Shown here in pieces: positions 24,201-32,800 of a stretch of DNA of 64,000 nt (the first letter of the stretch is position 1; each line of letters begins with the position of its first letter). The stretch covers positions 62,001-126,000 of the forward strand of contig NZ_JBMERR010000010.1 of assembly GCF_048820915.1 (NCBI RefSeq), read 5' to 3'. The stretch comes from Cribrihabitans_A pelagius (GTDB lineage Bacteria; Pseudomonadota; Alphaproteobacteria; Rhodobacterales; Rhodobacteraceae). A model generated the notes under the pieces. The model was not told where the DNA came from, ran no database searches, and was given only the letters and a program-made list of their open reading frames with translations. The translations under genes and the position numbers were made by a program.

Positions 24201-25832
24201 CGGCGTCTCCTGCGCGCGCGCCGCGAATGCGGCGTGGATGGTGAGGTCATCGGGGTAGTCTGCGGCGGTGTCGTTCCAAGCCTTCAGCAGCAGGTGGCGT
24301 TCGGCTTCCGGCAGAAGGGGCAGAGCGGTCACCGGCTGGTCCGGACAGTTCGCGAGGGCGGCGAGCAGGAGTTCCAGCCGGTCCGCGAGCAAGTCCACGG
24401 CGATGCCGCTCAGCCGGGACTTGTCCGCGGCCAGCGTCAGCGCGCCGCCGGCAAGGCACAGTGTCGCCACGCAGCCTGCAAGCGGCGCCTCCGGGCCTAG
24501 CCGCAAGCCGATTTCCGGCATCTTTTGCGCCGCGATCTCCGGCGCGCGGGCCACAAGATCCTCGGCAAAGCCGCCGTAGGCGCGGGCCTTTTCCAGCCCT
24601 TCGGCCGCGCGTGCAATAAGCCCGGCCACGCTGTCCCCGCGCCTTGCCTGCACAGGCACCCAGCCCGAGACCAGGCCCGGCAGCGCCGCCATTCCCTCCG
24701 CCGCCAGCGCCACATCCGCCGCCTCGGCCCCGCTGCCAAGCAACGCCCAGGCCAGCACAGCAGCCACTGTCTGCGCGTCGTCCAGACCGGGGGGGCGGGC
24801 AATGGGGCGGCGGGCCATGCCGGTCTCTCCGGTCTCTGCCGTCAGCGGGACTGCAGCGGGCTGCATCGCCGCCAGAGCCTTCCGCCAATAGCCTTCGCCG
24901 CGCTGGGCGGCGGCGAGCCGGGAGGCGATCTCCCCTGCCTCGGCGGGCTCAAGCAAAGGCAGCATATCGCCAGGCTGGCTGATCTGGTCAGCGGCCAATG
25001 GCGCGCCTGCGGGCGTAGAGAGCCGCGAGACAGTCAGCGCGCCGTGCCCGGCGGCGACAGTCAGACTGTCCCGGTCAGCTGCCAGCACCTTGCCCGGCGC
25101 GCCGTGACCCGCCGCCACACGCGCCGCGCCCGCCAGCACCACAGTGCCGCCGATACGCAGCTTGGCGGCGCAGAGCGGGTTCCAGTAGGTGCCGAAGTCC
25201 AAGGCTCGCACCAGCCGGGCGAGCTCCGCGGCGGGGCGGTTGAAATCCAGCATCCCCCCGGCGGCAGGCCGCAGCGCCTTGCCGTAATAGCGCCGCGCGC
25301 TCAGGTCCTGAGGCCGCCGCCGCAGGCTATCGCTCTCCAGCTGGTCCAGCACTTCGCCGAAACTGTCCATTGCCGCCGCGTAGCATTTGGAGTTGAGGCT
25401 GAGGGCCGTCTCTTCCTCCGCCACGTCAAAGCGGCGGCTGGCCAGGATATCGCCCTCATCCACCCCGCCTCCGATCAGGTGCCAGGCGATGCCATACTCC
25501 CGCGCGCCCTCGATCAGCGCCCAGTTCGGCGTGTTGAGCCCGCTGTAGCGCGGCAGCGGCCCGTCGTGAAAGTTGACCGCGCCCTTGCCTGCGCGCGCCA
25601 GAACCTCCTCCGGCAGCACCGCAAGGTTGGCGATCGAGAGCAGCCAGTCAAAGCCCTGAGGGATTTCCGCCGCCCGCGCCAGAACTGCCAGATCCTTGCC
25701 CGCCGCCCAGTCCCGGATCGCCGCATCCTGCGAGACCACCGCCCGGATGTCATGTCCGCGCGCCAGCAGCGCCTCGGCGGAAGCAATCAACAGGGATTCA
25801 TTGCCGATGAGGACAGAGGAAAACCGGGTCAT
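21255..25832 (-). CDS. NRPS-like: formyltransferase - C remnant - A domain with inserted luciferase-like monooxygenase - PCP
   Basis: 1525 residues. (1) Formyltransferase at 1-300: VNFHDGPLPRYSG and GGGVDEGDIL keep the catalytic Asn87, His89 and Asp125. (2) Residues about 310-520 look like the tail of a condensation domain; no HHxxxDG is present. (3) Adenylation N-part at 535-745 (YVIYTSGSTGLPKG, SFDISVLELFW). (4) An FMN-dependent luciferase-like monooxygenase at about 760-1105 of the MupA/Atu3671 type, inserted between A4 and A5. (5) Adenylation C-part at 1120-1395 (NMYGPTETT, YRTGDLARW, NKKIDRKALP). (6) PCP with FALGGHSLLAVQ, Ser1442. The pocket residues read D-I-L-Q-L-G-M-I-W-K, close to the known glycine code. 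ATG 25832 overlaps the GT2 stop (ATGA). There is no TE; the product must pass to the PKS. Confidence 0.9.
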   Translation of the reverse strand: MTRFSSVLIGNESLLIASAEALLARGHDIRAVVSQDAAIRDWAAGKDLAVLARAAEIPQGFDWLLSIANLAVLPEEVLARAGKGAVNFHDGPLPRYSGLNTPNWALIEGAREYGIAWHLIGGGVDEGDILASRRFDVAEEETALSLNSKCYAAAMDSFGEVLDQLESDSLRRRPQDLSARRYYGKALRPAAGGMLDFNRPAAELARLVRALDFGTYWNPLCAAKLRIGGTVVLAGAARVAAGHGAPGKVLAADRDSLTVAAGHGALTVSRLSTPAGAPLAADQISQPGDMLPLLEPAEAGEIASRLAAAQRGEGYWRKALAAMQPAAVPLTAETGETGMARRPIARPPGLDDAQTVAAVLAWALLGSGAEAADVALAAEGMAALPGLVSGWVPVQARRGDSVAGLIARAAEGLEKARAYGGFAEDLVARAPEIAAQKMPEIGLRLGPEAPLAGCVATLCLAGGALTLAADKSRLSGIAVDLLADRLELLLAALANCPDQPVTALPLLPEAERHLLLKAWNDTAADYPDDLTIHAAFAARAQETPDAVALVFEDQSFSYADVNARANAVAHKLRGMGVTLGTRVGLCLRRSPDMVFATLGILMAGGAYVPMDPAYPARRLAHFLQDSGAEVVVTSAALAASLPLSGAAVLEVECIAFDSQAPQAGSGASGQDLAYVIYTSGSTGLPKGVMVRHANVANFFAGMDARIPHNEGDAWLAVTSLSFDISVLELFWTLTRGIKLVLSSDESRLELSNGPVALSGRGMDFNLFYWGNDDGPGPQKYRLLLEGAKFADAHGFNAVWTPERHFHAFGGPYPNPSVTGAAVAAVTQNIGVRAGSCVAPLHHPARIAEEWAVIDNLTAGRAGIGFASGWQPDDFILRPENTPPASKPALFEAIDTVRKLWRGEEAAFPRQDGSEHAVITQPRPVSRELPVWVTTAGNPETWREAGAIGANVLTHLLGQSVGEVAGKIGIYHDALRKAGHDPADFKVTLMLHSFLAETREEARRIAREPMKDYLRAAAGLIKQYAWAFPAFKKPEGVKNPFEMDLGMLSEAELEAILDFAFERYFEDSGLFGTVEDALLRVEELKRIGVDEVACLIDYGIAPDMVLEGLKPLAEVVRRANAPQTLEAGDFSLAAQIVRHGVTHLQCTPSMARMVAADRDAAASLGRLSHLLLGGEALPGDLVEALRDSAGAAVLNMYGPTETTIWSTVETLEATPAGTAPIGRPVTNTFAYVLDEAGNLMPAGAAGELCIGGAGVTAGYWQREELTAERFPEDPFHGGRMYRTGDLARWDASGRLHYLGRSDHQVKIRGQRIELGEIEAALAACPGITGAVVVPGGADGDQRLAAYVTAESPVSQAALKRALAAQLSEAMVPAHIVILESFPLTPNKKIDRKALPDPQPARAAAPAERPAGGAQARIATVWSRILGVSGIGAQDNFFALGGHSLLAVQAHRELRAELDAAQLSITDIFRFPTLAGLAAHIEGLAGAPANAEQQPKAAAAEAASEPDRAGVMAKRRAMRASRRTRTG

Positions 25833-26836
25833 TTCTGCTCCTTTGCTCGCGGAAGTACGGTGCGAGTTGCGCGCTGGCGGGGGCCAAACGCAGCCCGCAA
25901 GCTGTGCAGCCAGAGGTCGCGCAGGAAATGCGGCGGATCGGCCTGCGGCTTGCGCTGCACCAGCCGCCGCAGCCGGTAAATCAGCCCGCCCGCAATTTGC
26001 GCCAGCGTTGCCGCCGCTGCATAGGCGCGGCCGTGGTTCTTCACGTAATAATGCAGCCGCGAGTCGAACCAGTAGCGCGGCGTGCGCTGCCAGCCCTTCA
26101 TGCCTGTGGAGGCCGAGCCCACATGCGCCACCTCGCTTGCGGGCACATAATGGGTGCGCCAGCCCGCGCGGGCGGCGCGGCGGCAAAGGTCGGTTTCCTC
26201 GAAATAGAGGAAAAACGCCTCGTCAAAGCCGCCCGCTGCCTCGATCACCTCGCGGCGGATCATCAGGCTGGCGCCCGCGGTCCAGTCTACTTGCACCTCC
26301 GCCTGCGGCATCTCCATCGCCACCACCTTGTGGCGCAACAGGCGCGTGAAGAGGCCGGTGCGGGCGCTGGCCTCGAACTCCCCCGCGATGGAGGGGAAGC
26401 GGAAGGCGGTGCGGTGCGGCGCGCCATCGGTGCCGCGCACGTAGGACCCCGCAAGCCCGGCACCGGGGCGGTCGCGCAGGAAGTCCCGCAAGGTCCGGAT
26501 CGCCCCCGGCTGCACGAAGGCGTCGGAGTTCAGCAAGTAGTAGAAATCCGGCTGCGTGCCATCCGCGAGCCCCGCCCGCATCCCGAGGTTCATGCCCGCA
26601 CCAAAGCCGCCGTTCCGAGCCGACTGCATGAGCCGGAACCGGCCGGTGCCGAGCCAGCCGCGGGCCATGGCCCCGGCGTGCAGGTCTTCCATCGAGCTGC
26701 CGCCCGAGCCGTTGTCGATCACCAGGACCTCGCCCGGCAGCTCCGCCATCTCCCGCAGCGCGGCCTCTGCCGCCTGCAGAGTCATCTCCGGCGTGCGGAA
26801 GTTGAGGATGATGGTGAGGATCCGCTGGTTTGCCAT
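25829..26836 (-). CDS. glycosyltransferase family 2, rhamnosyltransferase (WbbL)-like
   Basis: 335 residues. RILTIILNFRTPEMTLQAAEA, the VIDNGSGGSSM segment, ARNGGFGAGMNLGMRAG and YLLNSDAFVQPG (the D-x-D region) are typical of the WbbL subgroup; VDWTAGASLMIRREV and YFEETDLCRRAARAGW are the acceptor/catalytic part. It should transfer a deoxysugar-like residue. The start is ATG 26836 with GGAG eight bases upstream; a GTG at 26845 would overlap the PKS stop. The gene sits between PKS and NRPS with only a few bases on one side and an ATGA overlap on the other, which strongly implies that glycosylation belongs to the same pathway. Confidence 0.87.
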   Translation of the reverse strand: MANQRILTIILNFRTPEMTLQAAEAALREMAELPGEVLVIDNGSGGSSMEDLHAGAMARGWLGTGRFRLMQSARNGGFGAGMNLGMRAGLADGTQPDFYYLLNSDAFVQPGAIRTLRDFLRDRPGAGLAGSYVRGTDGAPHRTAFRFPSIAGEFEASARTGLFTRLLRHKVVAMEMPQAEVQVDWTAGASLMIRREVIEAAGGFDEAFFLYFEETDLCRRAARAGWRTHYVPASEVAHVGSASTGMKGWQRTPRYWFDSRLHYYVKNHGRAYAAAATLAQIAGGLIYRLRRLVQRKPQADPPHFLRDLWLHSLRAAFGPRQRATRTVLPRAKEQK

Positions 26837-26841
26837 GCTGC

Positions 26842-29800
26842 TCACTCCGCTGCCCGCACCATGCCAGACCGCTTCGCCGCCCGATGCTCCGCATCCGCCG
26901 CATCCAGCCGCGCCTTCACACCCGCCGCCAGCACGCTGACGTTCGGCACCAGCACCATGCTGTCGTGATCGCCCGGCACCTCGGCCACCTCCACCGCAGG
27001 GGCCCAGCGGCGCCAGCCGTTGTCGTCAAAGACATACTCCCGCGCCCGGCTGACCCATTGCCCGTCCGAAACCTGCCAGTGCCGGTCCAGGGCTGGGCGG
27101 AACAGGGTCATCGGACCCTCCCAGGGTTTGAGGTCATAGGCTGCCACTGCCGCCCGGAAAGCGAGCTCCACGCCGCGGTTGTTGAAGCTCGCAGGCGCGC
27201 CGCCTTCCGCCGGTTCCGCCCGGCGCTTGGCGATCTCCCAGGCGAGGCGGCTTTGCGCCCATTCACCGAAATACCCCGCCCCCTTGCGGCGCAGCTCTGC
27301 CAGCTTGATCAGCGCCTTGTCGCGGCGGCTGAGGCCGGGGCGCCGGGGCAGCGGCGTGTCCAGCAGGATCAGCGCAGCGGTTTCCTGTCCCGCGGCCTTA
27401 AGCTGCTGCGCCATCTCATAGGCGGTGATGCCGCCGCCCGAGAACCCGCCCAGCAGGTAGGGGCCTTCGGGCTGGATCCCGCGGATCTCCTCCAGGCAGC
27501 TGGCGGCGGCATCCTCGATGCGGTCGTGCGGGGTCTCGCCTCCGGTCAGCCCCTTGGCCTGCAGGCCGTAGACCGGTCGGTCCCTGCCCACGAGCAGCGC
27601 AAGATGGCGCAGGTTCAGCACATTCCCGAACATGCCCGCCACCAGGAAGAAGGGCCGCCGCCCGGTGCCGTCGCCCGCGTGCAGCTGCACGAGATGGGTA
27701 TGATCCGGGCGCGCGCCGCCCCTGTCCTGCGCCGCAGTGCCGGCCGGGTCTGTGCCTGCCGGGTCTGTGCCTGCCGGGTCCGTGCTGGCCGTGACCCTGC
27801 CGCCGGTGCGCGCGATGATGCGCTCAGCCAGGGCGGCGACGCTGGGCGCCTCGAACAGCAGCGACAGCGGGAAATCCACGCCGAAGCTGCGGTTGATCTG
27901 GGCAAACAGCCGCACCGCGATCAGCGAGTGGCCGCCGAGGTCGAAGAAACTGTCCTCCACCCCCGCCTGGCTCACCCCCAGCAAGGAGGCAAACAGCGCC
28001 GCCAGCTCTTCCTCGACCGGGTTGCGCGGCGCCACGTAGCCGGTGTCGAGCTGCGGGCGCTCGAAACTCTGCGCGCTGTCGTCCTGCGCGGGCGTGCCAG
28101 TGGCGGCCTGCTCGATCAGCGCGGGCAGGTCCAGCGAGGAGACCACCACCTGCGGCAATCCCGCCGCCAGCGCGCGCTCCAGGGCCGGGCCGCCCTCCGC
28201 CGCGCGGATGCCGTTTGCGATATTGGCCTGCAAGCGCCGCTCCCCGGGCGAGAGCGGTTTGCTCCGCGCGCCCGGCTCCAGCCCCAGACCGGCGGCGCTG
28301 GCGTCGGCTGCAACTGCGCTCCGGCCAGCCTCAATTCCGCCCGCCAGCCGCTGCATTGCAAAGCCGGTGATCTCCACCAGAACCGCGCCGTCAGGTGCCG
28401 TGAGAGTCACATCGAACCGCGCCGCGCCGCTCTCGGCCTCCATCAGCCGGACGTGGCTGCGGATCTCGTCCCCCAGCGGCGCAAAGACGCGGATGCAATC
28501 GTATGAGACTGGCACCCACAACGCGCTGCGGTCATAGCCCGGGATCAGCTCCATAGCCCAGCCGGTGGCGAGATCCATCAGTCCCGGATGCAGAACCGCG
28601 CCGTCCCCGGCGGCGGCGGCAGGCAGAGAGAGCGCCGCCAGGCCTTCGCCATCTCCCAGCGCGCAACGCTCCAGCACATGCCAGCGCGGGCCGAAGTTCA
28701 GGTGATCTTCTTGCGGGGAGCGCAGGCGGCCGGCCTCTGGTCTTGACACCTGCGGACAGCGGGCGGCTATCTCGTTCAGGTTGAGTGCAGCGGGGCGTTC
28801 TGCCACCGCCGCGATGGCCAGCATAGCCTGACAGTTGTAAGCGTAACCATCCGGTAATTTGCTGTAAACGGAAAGTTCATAACCATTTTCGACAGCTTCC
28901 AGCCGCAGCACCGCCTCCAGCGCCGCGTCACCCGGCGCAACCATAGGTTTCAGGAAATAGAGATCGCGTATCTCAAACGGTGCCGTCCCCCCCAGATCGG
29001 ACAGCGCCTCGGCCGCAAGCTCGATGTATCCGGTGCCCGGCATCACCGCGGTGCCTTGGCGTGTGCGGTGCTCGTCCAGCAGCCAGTCGGTGCCCGCGTC
29101 AAAGCGCGGCGTATAGAGCCGGTTGCCCGCCAGATCAAAGCCGCGCTGGCGCAGAAGCGGCTGCGCGCAAGGTTCCGGCGCGGGCAGGGATGCGGCGCCA
29201 GCGCGGCCCTCCAAGGCCTCCGCCGCCATGCCGGTATCGGCCCAGACGCCCCAGTCCACGGCCACCACCTTAGTGCGGCCTCCGGCCCGGTGTCTGGCAT
29301 AGGCGTTGAGGTATTCATTGGCGGCGGCATAGTCCGCCTGGCCCGCAGGACAGGTCACCGCGGAGGTCGAGGAGAACAGCACCATGACTTCCAGCCGGCC
29401 GTCCGGGAAGACCTCCTCCAGCGCGCGCAAGCCGCTGATCTTCGGGGCAAAAACCTGCTCAACCTCGGCTTCGGTCTTGGCCAGCAGCGGCCCGTCGGCA
29501 ATGACCCCTGCGGCGTGGATCACGCCGGTGACCGGCCCGAATTCCGCCTCCGCCGCCTGCTTTGCGGCGGCCAGACCGCCACTGTTGCAGACATCCGCCG
29601 CCAGCGGCATCACCGCGCCGCGCCCCAAGCCTTCGAGCGCTTTTACCGCCCCGATGCGCCGTGCCTGGCGGCTGCCGGGACCGTGGTTCTGCAGGATGCG
29701 GTCCCAGCTTTCCCGCGGCGGCAGCCCCTCGCGCGCAAGCAGCGTGACCTTCGCGCCATGCGCGCGCATAAGGTGCTCCGCAATGGTCAGCCCAATTCCG

Positions 29801-32800
29801 CCATAGCCGCCGGTGATCAGGTAATGCCCGCCCTCGCGGAAGGGCTGCGCATCCGCCTGGGGTTCGGGCAATTCCAGTTTGCGCCAGTCCAGCTCGAACC
29901 GCTTGCCGCCGCGCCAGGCGGCACTGCTGCAGGCGGGCTCGGCCAGCAGCTCTTCCAGCAGCCGGGGGGTGATATCTTCTGGTTGCGATTTTCTTAAAAA
30001 GGGTAATAGCCCCGCCTCCGGATGCGGCAGCTCGATATCCACAGCGGCGCAGGTCACATTCGGCAGCTCTCGGGGAATCACCCGCGCCAGCGCCGCGGCC
30101 ATCGCCTTCTCCGGAGAGGGCAGCGGCTCCTCCCGGACTTGGACCGCGCCGGTGGTGAAAAGCGAGATATGGACGGGCCCGGGCAGCTCGATGCTGCCCA
30201 GCTCCTGCGCCAGCGCCAGAAGCGCGTGATAGCCCATTTCCAGGTTGCGGTCGAAGAAGGAGCTGCCCGGGCGGAAGTGCTCGCCCTCCGTCACCAGCCA
30301 GAAATGCCCGATCCGGTCCGGAAGCAGCCCGTCCTCCGCCAGATCGTTCAGCAGTGCCGCATAGGCCGGCCGTCCCTGTTCCGGCGGCAGCACGTAAGAG
30401 CCCGGGGCGAGCCTCGCGTAGGTGTCGCCCGCGTGCACCCGCGCCACCCGGTGCCCCGCCGCCTCCAGGTGGCCCGCGGCGCGGGCGGCATGGCCTGCGT
30501 CATCCTTGAAGATCAGCCAGGTGAGCGGCGCCTCACCCAGCTCCTCCGCAACGTCCAGCGGGCAATCGGCCAGCCGCGGCCGCCAGACCGGGCGGTAGCC
30601 CCAATCGTCCAGCCGCTCGAGCCGTGCGGGGGCAGAGGGGGCCTCCGCTGCCGGTTTCCCCGGCTCGATAAAATAGCGGCTGCGCTGGAAGGCATAGCCC
30701 GGCAGCGGCAGCCGGTGCCGCCGCGCGCCGCCCCAGATCTGGTCCCAATCGGCTGTGACCCCGCAAGCCCAGAGCCGCCCGATCACGCCGAAGAAATGCA
30801 CATCATCCATAACCCGATGGTCCGGATGGCGCAGCGAGCTCAGCACTTGGCCGGGCTGCACCGCGGGCGCCATCCGCGCCAGCGCGCTCAGCGCGTTGCC
30901 GGGGCCCACCTCCAGGAACACCCGTCCGGGCGCTTGCGAGAGCGTTCCAATACAGGCGCCGAACAGCACCCGGTGGCGCAGCTGGGCGGTCCAGTAGTCG
31001 GGGCTCACGGCCTCCTCGGCCGTCAAGGGCGCGCCGGAGCGGTTGGAGATCACCGGCAGCCCCGGCGCGTGCAGGTCAAGCCCGGCGAGGAAGGCGCGGT
31101 AGTCGTCAAGGATTCCGTCCAGCATGTGCGAATGGGCGGCGATGTCGATGGCGATACGCTGGTGTTCGATGCCGCGCGCGGTCAGCTCCGCCGCCAGCCG
31201 CTCCAGCGCGCCGTCAGGGCCGGACACCGCGGTCAGCTCCGGCGCGTTGACGCTGGCGATGTCGAGATCTTCGCCCAACAGCGCCTCAACCTCCGCCACC
31301 GGCAGTGCCACCGACAGCATCCCGCCCGCGGGCACGCTGTCGAACAGCCGCCCGCGCAACAGAACCAGGTCGATGCAGTCTTCGAACGCCATCACACCCG
31401 CAAGGCAGGCGGCAGTGTTCTCGCCCATCGAATGGCCCACCAGCGCGGCCGGCTTCACGCCCCAGCTCATCCACAGCTGCGCCAGCGCAAACTCCGCGAT
31501 CATGATCAGCGGCAATTGCACCGAGGGCTGCTTGAGCCGCGCCTCCGCCGCCGTTTCCTCCCCCGGCTCGGGCAGCCAGACCGCCCGGATGTCGTAATCG
31601 AGGCTCTTCTGCAGATGCTCCAGCCCGCGGTCCATCCACTCGGCGAAGACCGGCTCGGTCTCGTAAAGGTCGCGCGCCATGCCCGCATATTGCGCGCCGC
31701 CGCCGGGGAACATGAAGACGACCTCGGGCGCACCGCCCAGCACCTCATGGCTGAAGACCTGCCGCGGATCGCTGTCCTCCAGCATCCGGGCGGCCGCTTC
31801 CACGCTTTCCGCCACCAGCACCCGGCGCTTGGCAAAGCCGCGGCGGCCTTCCTTCAGGGTGAAGGCCACATCGGCCAGATCGGCCTCGGGGTTGGCGCGC
31901 AGCCAGGCCGCCAGCGCCTGGGTGTTATCCTCCAGCGCGGCCTTGCTGTGACCCGAGAGACACAGGATCTGGAACGGGAAGTCGCTTTCCTGCGAGGGCA
32001 AGCGGGCGGGCGCCTCTTCAAGGATCACATGCGCATTGGTGCCGCCGACACCCAGCGCGTTGACGCCGGCGCGGCGCGGGGAGTCACCTGTCTGCCACGG
32101 CGTGAGCGAGGCGTTTACCCGAAACGGGGAGCTGTCGAAATCAATCGCCGGATTGGGCGCCTCAAAGCCAAGGGAAGGCGGGATTTCCTTGTGGTGCAGC
32201 GCCAGCGCGGTCTTCGCCAGCCCTGCCACCCCGGCGGCGGTGTCGAGATGGCCGATGTTGGTCTTGACCGAGCCGATGCGGCAGAAGCCGGTGCCTGTCG
32301 TCGTGGCACGGTAGGCTTCGGTGAGGGCGGCCATCTCGATCGGGTCGCCCAGGTAGGTGCCGGTGCCATGGCATTCGACATACCCGATGCTCTCCGCCGG
32401 GGTGCCCGCGGCTTCCAGCGCCTGCCGCACCGCCTTCGCTTGGCCGCTGACCGAGGGCGCGAGGTAGCCTGCCTTGTCCGAGCCGTCGTTGTTCACCGCC
32501 GAGCCCTTGATGACCGCCCAGATATGGTCGCCATCGGCAACGGCATCCTCCAGCCGCCGAAGCGCCACTGCGCCTGCGCCGGAGCCGAAGACGGTGCCTT
32601 GCGCCCGGTGGTCGAAAGCGTGGCAATGGCCGTCCGGCGACAGGATCTCGTTTTCCTTGTAGACATAGCCGCGTCCCTGCGGCAGCTCGATGGTGACACC
32701 GCCCGCCAGCGCCATATCGCATTCGCCTTCGCGCAGGGCCTTGCAGGCATAATGCACCGCCACCAGCGAGGTCGAGCAGGCGGTCTGGATATTCACCGAC

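Noticed and set aside
24250..24900. Functional condensation domain between formyltransferase and A domain
   Set aside because: Only about 210 residues and no HHxxxDG; it looks like the C-terminal remnant of a C domain.
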